Origin: Ceratorhiza oryzae-sativae | Lineage: Eukaryota > Basidiomycota > Agaricomycetes > Cantharellales > Ceratobasidiaceae | Assembly (NCBI GenBank): GCA_030998015.1 | Contig: JARWMV010000148.1 | Span: 1 to 35,316 of the forward strand | DNA: 35,316 nucleotides | Direction of reading: 5' to 3' | Part shown: positions 19,487 to 31,186 of the stretch, one piece after another | Layout: each line of letters begins with the position of its first letter | How positions within the stretch are numbered: the stretch's first letter is position 1 | Notes under the pieces: generated by a model | Seen by the model: only the letters and a program-made list of their open reading frames with translations | What the model was told of the DNA's origin: nothing | Databases searched by the model: none | Program-made: the position numbers and the translations under genes

Positions 19487-21850
19487 TCAAAGCATTATTT
19501 CCAAGGTTTGGTTCATAATTTCTGTCTGTCCATCTGCTTGTGGATGGTGAGCAGTGGTAAGGGCATGCTTAATTCCAAGTAAGGAGGTGAGATGATCCCA
19601 AAAGGCACCAGTCCACCTAGAATCTCTGTCAGAGATGATTTGTCTTGGTAGACTGTAGTGTGCCCATATATGATCTTGGAATAATTGAGCAGTTCCTATT
19701 TCGCTGATGCAAGTGTTGCATGGGATGAAGTGGGCATAGCGAGTGAGCTTGTCTACTATTACTAGAATAGCATTGTAGCCATTGCTCTCTGGAAGATCCA
19801 TGATAAGGTCAAGGGTAATGACTTCAAAGGGTTGCTCTGGTATAGGAATAGGTTGCAAGAAGCCTATCTTGCTGTGACGCCTTGGTTTGGTCTTTTGACA
19901 TATGTCACAAGTGTTGACAAACTCTTCTACTTGCTTCAACATATTAGGCCAGTAGTATGTGGTACAAAGGTGGTTATAGGTTTGAGCATATCCAGTGTGA
20001 GCTCCCTCTGATGGCAATTCATGGACTTCTTTGAGGACTTCAGTGATCAAAGTTTGAGGAACACATAGTCGAGGACTGCCTTCAGCTCCTGAATAATATA
20101 CCAGTCCATTGTCTCCTATACTGTATTGAGGATATGCAGAGTTGAGTGGATTGTATTCATCAGATAAGGCTGATATAATTTTGCTGAAGTGTGGGTCAGC
20201 TTGGTAGGCATCCAAGAACTTGTTGACTTCTTCAGGAGAAATCCTGGTGACTAAGTCTAGCCTTGAAGCGGTATCAAACTCTGTAGTGAAGGTTTCTTCT
20301 GAACCGATTTTGACTTGAAGAACTTCAACTGTTGGACCATAGTCCTCTAGGTGTGTGCTGACATAGTGGGAAACTAACTTGTCAACATCCTTAGAGTATT
20401 CTGGATGTATGTCTTCAAAGGTGTTCTTGAGAGCATCATTATCCTTGCTGAGCTGTAGTGCTTCATATTTGGGTGGAGGATCTTTATTCTTGCCTAGTTG
20501 TATTGAATCATAGTTTGGTGGTGGAGGATTATTGGAGTATGGAATGCAGAATAGATATCTAGATAGCGGATCTGCATTATCATGCACTTGTCCTGCTCTA
20601 TGCATAATGATAAGGCCTGGATATGATGCATAGAATAGGTTGTATTTTGTCATTTGAGTGTTGACTTCTGCATTTCGTTGAATATAGATGAGCGCGCTGT
20701 GGTCTGAAAACGCTACAACTTTGGCTCCTTCAAGAAGACCTTGCCATTTCACTAAGGCTTCCTTGAGAGCTAGTCCTTCGTGCTCTGTGGCAGAGTAATT
20801 GCGTTCTTCTTTTCGCAAAATTCTAGACCAGAATGTGCAAACTCGCTCGATTGGAATAATTGTTTCAAGCCAATTTGTAGTATTCCACTCTTTATCTCCC
20901 TCAGCCACAACATGCGCATCTATAGGCACTGGCGTGACCAGGCTAGGAATTGGTTTTCCTTCCTGGTAAGCTTTCTCCAGTCTTTGGAATGTGTGAGTAT
21001 TTTGTAAATCTTTGATCTTGATTAATTGTACTTGTTGCAAGGTACCTGATAGACCAAGATAACTGGCATCTGTGTATAGCCTGAAGGGTTTGCTAGTGTC
21101 TGGAAATGCTAGTACTGGGGCTGAAGTTAAAGCTCGTTTGACTAGATCCCAGGCTTCTTGCTCTAATTTTCCCCATTGCCAAGGTACTCCTTTCTTTAGC
21201 AGGTTGAATAACAGTGCGCAGATCTCAGCCATTCTGGAGATCATATGGCCAAAGTAGACAATCATGCCAAGGATGGTGCGCAGTTGAGCTACATTCTGGG
21301 GTGCAGCCATTCCAATTATAGCGTCTACTTTCTCCTTGTGTGTGGACATGCCCAAGCATGAGACTTGGTGACCAAGGAGGATGAGAGAATCAAAACCAAT
21401 CTTGCACTTTTTAGGAGAAAGGGTGATGCCTGAATCTTTGATGGCTCCCAAGACAGCATTTAAATGTTCAAGATGGTCTTCAAAGGATTTACTGTAGATG
21501 ACAATGTCATCAATGTAGACAAGCAAGAAGATCCAAAGGAATTTAGCCAAAACTAGTTGCATGACTTGTTGAAATTCAGCAGGACCATTCTTAAAGCCGA
21601 AAGGCAATTTATTTGCCTCAAATAGTCCTCTGTGACATTGAAAAGCAGTTTTAGGGTGATCCTCCTCTAGGAGAGTGAGTTGAGTGAAACCAGCCAGCGC
21701 GTCTAGAGTGGTGAGGAATTGTGATCGACTCAGAGCGTTAAGTATGTCTGACTGCTTTGGTAATGGAAACTGATCTGAAATGGCTTGCTCATTGAGTTTC
21801 CTATAATCTATGCAGACTCTTGGCTTGCTGTTATGATAGACTACTTTAGG
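19487..21850 (-). pseudogene. pol: Ty3/gypsy pol: RT, RNase H, integrase (element C), 5'-truncated
   Basis: Open from about 21850 (PKVVYHNSKPRVCIDYRKLN) to a TGA at 19487, with no stop for nearly 790 codons. RT motif A (FLTTLDALAGF) and YIDDIVIYSK are intact. RNase H has LYTDASYLG, the TEHEGLALKEAL glutamate box and FSDHSALIYI, with an insert of about 75 residues between the first Asp and the Glu boxes. Integrase has the zinc pair CDICQKTK and the three DDE acidic boxes (TLDLIMDLP, ISDRDSRWTG, HPQADGQTEIMNQ). Everything N-terminal to RT motif 2 is missing; the break is at TTAGGTTAGG (21846-21855). It is the best preserved gypsy pol of the window. Confidence 0.92.
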
Positions 21851-21855
21851 TTAGG
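21846..21855 (+). repeat. Interstitial telomere-like motif at element C truncation point
   Basis: TTAGGTTAGG sits exactly where homology to RT ends. The same motif closes the window at 35298-35316 and flanks the Penelope-like element. Two units only, so chance is possible. Confidence 0.4.
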
Positions 21856-22196
21856 TTCATATACCAAAAATTACTGAAACAAATCATAACCAGTGGATTT
21901 ACTCCCTTGTCAGAGTGGCTATGGAGCTACAAACAACAGAGACATGATCAGAGCAGGCTACTCTATCTGTCCACCAAGTTTCAGGTGATTCTGTTATCAT
22001 CAATGTTGGCAACACTGTCTTCTACATTGACAAAATTCGGCAAAAATGAATATTTTTAACCCATAGATACAATAAGCTCTTCAGAGAGTGCTAAGCTGGG
22101 TGATTTCCCCAGTGAGAGCCCCATAGTAACAAATGCCCTGGTTGCTGAGATAGAAGCAGTGGACAAAATAATGGAATTTCAGGCATTTTCCTTGCT
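21856..22196. other. Non-coding stretch, nothing recognised
   Basis: No ORF, RNA or repeat that I can support between the truncated element C and the minisatellite. Confidence 0.4.
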
Positions 22197-22525
22197 GCTC
22201 AGGGTCCCAGCGGGACTGTCCCGCTGCACTGCCACCTGGATAATCGAATTATGATTGTTTTTTTGTCGCTGCTCAGGGTCCAAGCGGGACTGTCCCGCTG
22301 CACTGCCACCTGGATAATCGACTTATGATTGTTTTTTTTGTCACTGCTCAGGGTCCAAGCGGGACTGTCCTGCTGCACCGCCATCTGGATAATCGAATTA
22401 CGATTGTTTTTTTGTCACTGCTCAGGGTCCAAGTGGGACTGTCCCAATGCACAGCCATTCGAAAAATTGATTAATGGTTATTTTTGTGGATGCTCAGGGT
22501 CCAAGTGGAACTGTCCATTTATTCC
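22197..22525 (+). repeat. Minisatellite, ~74 bp unit, about 4.5 copies, each with a palindrome
   Basis: Units start at GCTCAGGGTCC at about 22197, 22271, 22346, 22420 and 22492 (spacings 74, 75, 74, 72). Each of the first three contains the palindrome GCGGGACTGTCCCGC or a one-base variant. Units end in a T-rich run (GATTGTTTTTTTGTC). Later copies are more diverged. Confidence 0.9.
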
Positions 22526-22605
22526 TTTTATGCAAGGATGTCAGGCAATAATTTTGCTGGATTCTTGCACCCACAGCTGGATTCTGGTTCATTTCAGCCC
22601 TTCTT

Positions 22606-22632
22606 GCACCTGCACCTGCACCTGCACCTGCA
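22606..22632 (+). repeat. Short (GCACCT)n microsatellite
   Basis: Four to five tandem hexamers GCACCT. A shorter match (CAGCACCTGCACCTG) recurs near 23860 in a similar context. Confidence 0.8.
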
Positions 22633-24569
22633 TTCTGCAGGATTTCTCACAATAGCAGGAATTTCTCACATAAATACACATCTATTCATTGTATAATTAA
22701 TACCATAATTACAAGCAAGAGCAAAATCCCAGCTCTCAAATGATATATTACACATCTGTTCTCAACAAGTCTATGGCCTTTTGCAAGCAAACATGCATTT
22801 TGCTAGAATGCTCAAAAGGGGGGGGGGGGAACCAGAAATGAAACTCACCATATCTGCTCACTTAATAGCTCATAAAAAGCATAAATTTCAGAGATTTCTA
22901 GATATGATTCTTATACCACTGGGGAAAATCTGGAGCTCCCAGCAAAAGACATTCTTTTCCAGAAAATATTGCCCCCAGGTGTGCACCTCTCACCCCAGCT
23001 ACAAAAGCTGTGAATAGGCTGATTCTGATAATGCAAACATGTTCTGATACCATGAGAACCCCTAAGTACATTCATATACTTCTCACCAATGTCCTTCATT
23101 CACCTGAACTGGAGGTCCTGCTTGTAAAAAGCAGTATAGTCTCTGTCCCCCCAGGTCCAAGCACCTCAAATCATTGAAATAAGTGAAATCAAAGTATCCT
23201 ACACATATATACTTGGGTAATTAAGTGTGCTGAGCACAGTTAAGTCACTCACAACACTTGAAAGTCACCCAGTCAGTGTGTATCAGGGGTTTAGGCTGAT
23301 TTTTTGCTTTCAGGGGTGAGTTTAAGCTCATTACCACTTTAAATCTTGCTCTATTGATGTTAAAATTAGTATGTAGGTTTGGCTAGGTGGTTCACATCCC
23401 CTGCACTCAGCAGAGTAGTGAATGAACAGCTAGTTTTACTAGAGTATGTGGCACTTTCAGGGTAAGCACTATGATAATCCCCCTGTAACACAGGATACAC
23501 TGCATATTATGCTTAGTGAATAGCACCATCAAATTCAGTGACTTGTTGCACATATAACAGTGGTAAAAGTCCACTTTCTGGTGAGTTTTGAGGCCCAGCT
23601 ATTGGTTGCACATTTGGCTGATTATTTCTAAAATTGTTTGCCCCTGTGAGTCCCCTTAAGAATTTCATACTATTTTTCTATGCACTTTATATTCATTTGT
23701 GGTCACTTATGGAGACACCTATTGTTCTGATCACAGCACTTTCACTGCTTTCTTGCCCAGTTCAACACTGCAGGAATGCACAGGCATGGTGGTGCTTAAA
23801 GCCCAGGTTCTGCAGGTTACCCACCTGGATTCCTGCCCAAAAACTGCCTTCTTGTGCCAGCACCTGCACCTGTATGCAGGAATGTGGAATCCCCACAAAA
23901 TTTCCAGCATTTTTGGTCATGCAGGGAGATACATTGCACAAGATCAATGCAACAATACTGAAACTCATCACAAAGTCATGATGTCCATATCATTAGATAG
24001 AGAAAACTCCCTGCTCTTAAATTGTATATATTCCCCCTAAATGTGCACTCCCTGTTTCACTCTCAAACCAGCCATTTCAAGGCAAATGAGTGATACAAAT
24101 TGTTTCAAACCCTAATAAAACCCTCATTTGACATTCAGACATGTTGAACATAGCATAGCACAATGAAATAAAACATGTAAAAGTATATGAATCTATTCAA
24201 CAAGTGACTAGCTACAACATGAGAAACCAAGACTTTATACAAGTAGCTCAGTTGGCATATACATAGCTGAGATATTGCATGAAAAACAAGCAAGAGAAGC
24301 AAGATAACAGATGAAAAGAGAATGCATACAGTCAAAGAGATGAATAAAGCATCTGTGTTGCCATAACATAATGCACATAATAATTGACACACTTGTAATC
24401 TCCAACAAGACAACAAATCAAATATATTCAATAGGATTCTACAAGATGCCACCCAATTCATGTTGACATTTCAGCTGGTCTGTCCAGGGCTCTGCTTCAT
24501 GTTAATTCATTGTTGCTCCAATGAGCAAAACCCAAACCAACAAGGCCAAATGGCATACCTGGCTACCCT
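22633..24569. repeat. AT-rich non-coding region with diverged internal duplication
   Basis: No coding gene supported; open frames here are short and lack ordinary composition. The stretch 22600-22760 resembles 23855-24040: CACCTGCACCTG, then GCAGGAAT, then a CTCTTAAATTGTATATATT/CTCTCAAATGATATATTA block, suggesting an old duplication. A G10 run lies at 22818-22828. Confidence 0.4.
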
Positions 24570-26944
24570 CTAAAGCCCCAACTCAGTCAGCCACTCATCT
24601 TCTGCTTCAGTAGACATATGCAGGGCATGCATTGCCCTCTGTGAATAGCACTAAGAAGTTATTCACATGAGAAATCAGCATCAAAATCAATAACAAGAAA
24701 CAAAAGGTCCAGCTGACCTTGATTCTTTGATCAATAGTGGCCAAAACTCGCCCAGCATGTGGATGTCCTTGCAAGTCCTGGATTTCCTTAATCACAGAAC
24801 TTAGGGATGCAGCTTGTGTGGGTGACCAAGATCCAAGATCATCTGACAGCTTCTGCAGCTGATGTTTCAGTGTCTCCTGCAGTGACAGGTCTGGAACTCC
24901 ATCCTTGTCAGTCACCTCAGGTTCACTTGCAGGGTTGTTGTAGTCTTCAGGAGCAGCTTCTGCTTCACCATCACCATCTGCTTTACAGCAAATCCGCTTT
25001 GGTCTTGGGGGTTGAGTCTCCTCTGGGGCCATCACACCATCTGGCATAGCAAATTAGCAAATCTCAAACAGATACAAATTCTGTTGTCTTACCATTGTAG
25101 TCTGGAATATACTCAAGACTTGAGGATCGCCTCCGTGTGCGACCTTGTTGAACTGGCCAGTTGACCAATTCCTCCTCCTCCTCCTCCTCCTCGAGACCCT
25201 CTCCCTGCAGACCACTGTCTTGATCCCTTTGCTGCTTTTGCTGCAGTGCCTTGAGCAATGACTCTTTTTTTGCCTCAGGTAAGGCATTGAATACCTTTGG
25301 TACTCTTAGATTCTGGCCAATGAAAGGTGAGATTTTGAACATGCGCAGAATCTCCCACCATGTGCAGCTGGTCTTCACAAGCTCTTTATAATGCTGCAAA
25401 CTGGCATCAACAGCTAGTGGGACTGAACAGGTTTTGAGATCTTGCAAAAGAATCTTCCTGTGCTGCCAAATGGAGTATATGATCTACTCATGTCACCTTC
25501 AGCCATCTTTCTCATGATTCAGAACTCAGACCCACAATACCTTGTGTGGGAAATTTGTAGTCTTCCCATCAAACTTGTCGCTGAGCACAGAACATAGGAT
25601 GCCAAATGGATGGTCATCATTTCCAACATGTGCAGCATTGCTGGTGTACCTCTCCAAGGCCTTGCTACCAGCTGTAATGTTGATCACCTAGGGAGTTATC
25701 AGCCTTTGCCCACATGTTGGTTCCTTCCCAAAGTGCTCACATGTTGCATTATGCTATACATATCCTTCAATGACCCAACTACTAGATCTGAAGTCAGGAC
25801 AGAAGGCAAAAGAACCTATATGGCCAATGTACTAGTCATGCTCCATCACTATGATGCAGAGGCTCAGGCTCACTGTTTCTGGAAATGTCCATCCATCACT
25901 TCCAGATGGATTCAGGAAAGTCACAAAATTTGGATTGTGTGACTTCACTCTGCTGAAAGCTGCCTGAGCACCACCAGGTAACTTGTTCCATGCATGGTCC
26001 TTTTTCTTCACTGCTTTCTCCAAGGAACCAAAGGTGCAGGCTGTTGCTGGCAGAGCCAATGCTTTGCTGGGAACCTCAGGCTGTCCATCAACCAGCAGCT
26101 TGCACTGTTCTGCCATTTCATCCACTAGACATGCTACCAGCTAGATGCACACATTGTCATCATGATTTAGACCATGGCCCTCAGACTTACCTTGAAGAAA
26201 CGACCTTTGACTAGCTTTTTGCCCCATGAACCTGCATTGAATAGCCTGTGCATATTACAGTCCTGCAAGATTCGTGCAACCGATTCGGCCAGCTCATGAG
26301 ATGTGACAAGGTTGGCCAGGCCAGGCGAGTTGATTCATTCAGGACAGAGCGGAGGATGCAAGATTGATTGATTTGATAAACTTCAAGGCTGATGCTCCTG
26401 TCTTGCTCAAGTTTCATCAGATTGTGCAATGCCAAGAACCGATTTGCATCAGAAGGGATAAGCCGGTGCTCCTCCTCATTGCTCATGTGCATGGATGCAA
26501 TCAGCTCAGCAGGATAATGTTCAGCAAACCCTATTATTGTATAACATGCAGTGAGTCTCTGAACAATGCACCAAGATGTGAGTGATCACCTTGTCCATAT
26601 ACCTCAGCAATCCACCAGTGCTCCTCAGACCTCTCAAGAAGCTGACATGCTGCCACACGATGCTGACCATGGTACACCAAGACCTTTATGCTTTCAGGGA
26701 GTATTGTAAGCTGCCCAGTCTTGTAAAGTGGGCAAATGGTGCTGTCATCCTCTAGCTGTTCAAGTAGGACCTTGATTGGATATGCTACTCTATCAATCCC
26801 CACATCCAAGAAGTGTTTATGCAGTGAAGCAACCCAGCCCCAATCAAGTTCACGCTGAAGTGGGTGACGTGATATTTGTTGGAGGGATACCCTATACAAT
26901 CCCAGGAAGTGTTGTGCATGAGCCAAGGCAAGTGAGTCATCCAT
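24570..26944 (-). pseudogene. ParB/sulfiredoxin-like domain gene with introns, decayed
   Basis: Starts at ATG 26944 (MDDSLALAHAQHFLGLY). Exon 1 has a ParB-like fold signature: RHPLQRELDW...PIKVLLE and the core GQHRVAA motif at residues 93-99. A 59 bp intron (26589-26531) and a 50 bp intron (26190-26141, GTAAGT...CTAG) keep frame. Later exons include ARILQDCNMHRLFNAGSWGK (about 26260), TSNAAHVGNDDHPFG (about 25620), a Glu-run segment with basic GRTRRRSSS (25447-25091), an acidic exon starting DGVMAPEETQPPRPKR and a last exon ending WLTELGL at 24570. Frame changes near 26320 and 25710 and a TAG near 25690 suggest decay. ParB-like domains bind DNA, nucleotides or act as nucleases; the role here is unknown. 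Divergent to the Ulp1 gene. Confidence 0.6.
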
Positions 26945-27350
26945 GTCCCTTTCAATACAACTTCAATGGAGGTACAGGTTGGTTGCAAGATGTGTAATCT
27001 GGAGTGATGGTGGTCAGGAAAGATCTGAGATGTTGAAGGACAGCCAAGAGGGAGAAAATCCCAAAAAGGAATAGTCAGGGTTTTGTTCAGCCCGTGTTGC
27101 ATCTAATTGCTGCTCCTTTCAACCATCACCACAACAAACCTCCTGCACTCTGAAGGCAGGTTTTTCTTTGCATGTCCAAGTTAGTACAATGTGTTCTTGC
27201 TAGACTGAGGGCTGACATGATGATTATTAGGCAAATGCCATACATCTCACATGTGTGAGCTTTTGTCACATTGATGTGAACATTTGAAGATGTCCTACTA
27301 ACCTGTTGTTCACAACATCCTAGGTTATGGGATGCCTCACCAGTTTCAGC
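26945..27350. promoter_or_regulatory. Intergenic region between divergent ParB-like and Ulp1-like genes
   Basis: About 400 bp separating the two start regions, likely containing both promoters. No clear TATA box or repeat seen. Part of it may be an extra 5' exon of either gene. Confidence 0.35.
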
Positions 27351-27351
27351 T

Positions 27352-30300
27352 GTGGCCTCAAGTCCTGTCTCATCCCCAAACCCTGGATTGACATTGAGCA
27401 CCTCATCTGCACATGCACCTTCCTCATCTCATTGCCTGACACCTGAGCCCTGTCAGTCTTGTAACATACCAAGCAAGCGCCCACTGCAAGATAGTGTTGA
27501 TCCTCCCTCCAAGAAACAAATCTTTCATCAACTCATGTAAGTCTTTAAATCAGTTCATTTATTTTTGACTGACTAGTGTCACATGCAAGTACACCACTAT
27601 CCAAATCTTGCTGTATTCTCCAGCAAGTAGCATCCTCAGCAGAGTATAGTAATTTTCAAACCCTGTGGTAACTGTTCCCTTACATTGTGGACAGGTCTCC
27701 TGCACAATCATTGCTGCAGGCCAGTCACTCTGTGTCTCAGATATGGAGTACTACACAACAGGTGTTTTCAAGGGGTGCTGGTATGGAGTCCAGGTAATTG
27801 TGCTACTCACTTGAGTCAAACCCAAAGTTGCAAGTAATCTCCAGTAGCCACATGGGCCATGTGAGGCTGCTTGGATCATTGGGTTGTCTCAAACTATTTG
27901 ACAGGCATGTTGACTTTGATCTTCCCCTAGCTCTCTGCCAAGTAGCCCACAGTTGCCAGTGGCCTCACCACCTAGCAGCCCAGCACATTCCTTGCTTGAC
28001 AGCAATGCTGATTCAGTTCCTGGGGTTCCCCTCCATGAGCTTGTAGTCATCAGTGATGACTCTGATTCAGCAGAAGCTGTTTCTGTGTAGGTGGATCTCA
28101 GGGTATCTCACCATCCATTTTGCATTAACCATTGCTTCACTTGTTCCTTTCTATTCTAAATGTGATAATATGTCTGTTGCCCAGGATGCAAGCCAATAGT
28201 GATGAAGAGCAGGGCATGGAGACCTTGGGATTTGAGTAAGTCAAATGACCCCCTCAGTCTTGTCCCTTGATCTGTAAAACATGAAAGCAGGGACAAAGCA
28301 GAGAGCCTTTGCTCCAGCTGGGGCTTTTTTGGAGACCAGAGTCAACTGGGGGACACAGATGAAGAGATTGATGTTGTGGGTTGCTCTGATGATCAATCAC
28401 AAGCTGAACTGTCCAAGACCCAAGTGAGTGCACTTTATATTTTGTGATTACATGTGTTCTTTCTTCCTTCATGCTGAGACACATTGTAGGGATGGATCAT
28501 TCCACAACCAACCCCAGTTTCCCAGCCTCCTGCCCCTTGTAAATTGTCAGTGTCTGTGTTGCAACTTATGGATGAAGCTTATATGCATGGCACATGTGAA
28601 GTGATCCAGATGTGCTTGTTATTGAGAGCAGTTCTGAAGACCAGGAATCTGTTCATGGCCCAGACTCCTCCATGGACAAGTATGCTTAAGTTTTATCAGG
28701 TGATTGGTTGGTACTGAAAGTGATCTGGTTGTAGGTCCAAACAATCATCCTTGGAAGTATTGTATAACTGTCTGGATGACTGGAGCCAGAAGTGCAATTG
28801 GACTGAACTTGTGGAAAACAATCCACTTCATGATGCTGACACACACCCTCTGATGGCAGAACATGTGATGGACTTTGTGACTGCATATCTCACACACTGC
28901 AATACAGCAAGAACCAACCGAGGTACAGGGAAAATATGTTTGGTTCCAGCAGCATCTTCTGGAGCACTACTGGCCACCATGCAGAACAATGATACCTGGC
29001 TCTCAAAAGTGACATCAACTGGTGGGCCTGAGCTGCTCTCTCTGAGAGAGCTTGTGTGGCTTGATCTGGAGCCGCCAGCTCTGGTGTTGTTGCCGTATAT
29101 CAATCACCTACAGGTCCATTCATACTTGGCCTTTGGCAGAGTGACTCAGGCAGTGACTGGCATATACAACATACACCTCCACCTCCTGGACTCTCTATCT
29201 CAGCCCTCAAGACGTGAGATTGAATCTCGGCTTGAGATGTTTACATCAATCCTGCGCTGTCTGGTGCCACAAATCAATGGGCAAATCACTGGCTCTTACA
29301 TGGGGATCCCTCAGTTCAGACAAGCTCCTGGGTCCACTGACTGTGGGTGGTTTGTCTGCCAGGCAGTGTCCGCCATTGCTCATGGGCAGGAAGAGGCACT
29401 CAACCATCCATTATCAATTCAGACTGTCAAACAGAGGGTTCAGAATATCCTACTACAATGCAGGGATGGAGCATTACATCAGGTTTGCATGGGACACAAT
29501 CTTCCATCAGTGACCCTGCTGCACACACAATTTAGGCCACCCCCTTGGAAGGTTCCAACACGTGACCTCTACAAAGCGAAGCGGCCTGAGCATAAACCAT
29601 GGATTGCACCAAAATATGAACGATCCCTTTCTGAACCACTTGGGGACTCTACGCGAGAAGACCCTGGAGAGGGGTCATGGCAAGATATTTTTGGCCCACA
29701 CCCTGATGTGGCGTTTCAGGAGGTCTCGGGAGAGGCGTTTGGAGGTTATCTTGATGCTGTCTCGCAGGGCAAATACACTCCACCACCAGGTCTTCTTGCT
29801 GATGTTGGGGCTAGGCTTCCTGGGAGTTTGATGGAGGCCCTGCTCCTGAACGGAGAGCATGATGCACTTCCTTGGGCACCTGATGCCTTGTCTGATATTG
29901 GAAGTGATGATGGTGGTCTTGAAGATGCGGCAGGCGGTGTGGGTCTTCCTAGATTCCTGTGTGGACTGCAGTCTATCCCTGAGGGACAGAAAGAAGTCAT
30001 GCCATCCTGACTGGAGAACGTCTCAACCAGACACTATCACTGAACTGGACAAAAGACCAGGTTGAGCTACAAGAACAATGGCTCACTGCTGGTCTTGACG
30101 TTGACTCTCTGTCATTGACAGCTGAACATCCACAGTTCACATCCTCGGTAGTCTTTCACATGTACCCTCCTCGTTCCAGTACCCTCACAACAGACAATGG
30201 GCTCTCTGTAAATGTCAATGGGGAAGTTCTGAAACTGAGCCACAGTGAGTATCTCAGCCGACAGACACTGGTGCACATATACTCATACTGACTAAATGCA

Positions 30301-30507
30301 CAGTTCCCAATTTCACCTTTGCTCACACTGGCTCACACAATCAATTTCGAATCAATATCTTCTTTCCAGCATACAAAAAAGGCTTGAATGCTGGCAAGCG
30401 CTACGTGACTATGTTGAATGATGAGGACTCCAGTCTGTGGTGCAACTCCGTCCTGCTGCCTGCGTTGCATCGGGTAGAACTATTGTGTCCACCTCAATAT
30501 CGTTAGG
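27352..30507 (+). pseudogene. Ulp1-type (C48) cysteine protease gene with introns, 3'-truncated
   Basis: A first exon about 27352-27535 (Pro/Ser-rich, PPSKKQIFHQLM) ends at a GTAAGT donor. Several small exons follow, poorly defined. The protease exon begins after TTGTAG near 28735 and is open to 30010. The triad is in order: His in QVHSYLAFG (near 29118), Asp in LHLLDSL (near 29190), the oxyanion Gln in FRQAPGSTDCGWFVC and Cys (near 29343). The Trp after the catalytic His is Ser here. A frame change near 29990 leads into a further open stretch ending at a GTGAGT donor (30244); a last exon starts after TTTCCAG (30369) and runs into TTAGG at 30502, whose TAG gives the stop. Ulp1 domains remove SUMO-like tags and also occur in eukaryotic DNA transposons. 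Confidence 0.65.
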
Positions 30508-31142
30508 TGGAGCGAGGAGTCGTGAGTGCGAGCGGAGCGAGCACGAGCGGCGACGAGCGGAAGAAAGGCTAAGAACTCCTAGGTAATCACCCGGGAGAGA
30601 CTTTCGTAGATACTCATCAGAGCCCTTCCACTGTGTCTTTTTATGCCGTGGCAGACGAACATGCCACGTCACTGGCGTGAGAAACGCCAAGGGAAGAAGA
30701 CTTAACCGAACAAAGGAGAAGAACAGCTGACTGATCCTGACCGCATGGTAACCGTCCATGTGATCACTCCTCCACACGACTGGCCAATCAGGGGGAGACA
30801 CCTGACTAACGCCAAGAACCATCAAGGTCCGAACCGAGCTGATCCGTGTGAAGCCGAGGCTCCCACGGACTCGGCGATCCGAAGATCAACCCCGAGGGCT
30901 CAACTCAGCTCCACCCAGACCCTGCCCGGGGAACCCTGAAGGTTCTCAAAGCGCTAGACCAGGCGCTCAGACCCTGAGGACCGAGAAGTGCCTGACTAAG
31001 TGACCAGAGATTTGTAATATATCCTGAGTCACGTGACACTTAGTCAGCTAGAGAGTAAAGGACAAGTCATCTAAGATGACTAATCCTCCCTTAACCATTA
31101 CTTAATCTGGTTAGGATTAACGTTAGGTTAAGTTCGGTTAGG
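30502..31142 (+). repeat. Subtelomeric unit / pseudo-LTR copy A (641 bp)
   Basis: Begins GTTAGGTGGAGCGAGG and ends TTAAGTTCGGTTAGG. Matches 34633-35275 almost base for base; the one clear difference is a 2-bp indel (AACCCCGAG here, AACCGGCCGAG there). It is CpG-rich, with a GAGCG/GAGCGG-rich start, and contains TAGGATTAACGTTAGG-like telomere variants at its right end. A minus-strand frame of over 100 codons runs through it, also present in copy B. Confidence 0.92.
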
Positions 31143-31163
31143 TTGTGTTAGGGGTTGGGTTTG
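31103..31163 (+). repeat. Degenerate telomere-like repeats at the 3' end of the Penelope-like element
   Basis: Contains GGTTAGGATTAACGTTAGG, GGTTAGGTTGTGTTAGGGG and TTGGGTTTG in a short run, G-rich on the plus strand. It directly abuts the ~25-45 bp 3' UTR of ORF2. This is the arrangement expected if the element was primed on a telomeric G-strand 3' end. Confidence 0.6.
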
Positions 31164-31186
31164 AACCAACTCTATCACACACTTGT

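Noticed and set aside
22190..22530. CRISPR-like array
   Set aside because: Tandem units without unique spacers, in a eukaryotic context; it is a minisatellite.
22329..22655. Frames across the 74 bp minisatellite
   Set aside because: Repeated peptides simply reflect the tandem DNA repeat.
23634..24040. Plus-strand frames of 113-115 codons
   Set aside because: No domain, no conserved composition, and the region is an old non-coding duplication.
30409..30825. 138-codon minus-strand frame as a separate gene
   Set aside because: It lies within repeat copy A, runs past its edge into the Ulp1 gene, and duplicates the upstream extension of ORF1 in copy B; treated as repeat sequence.
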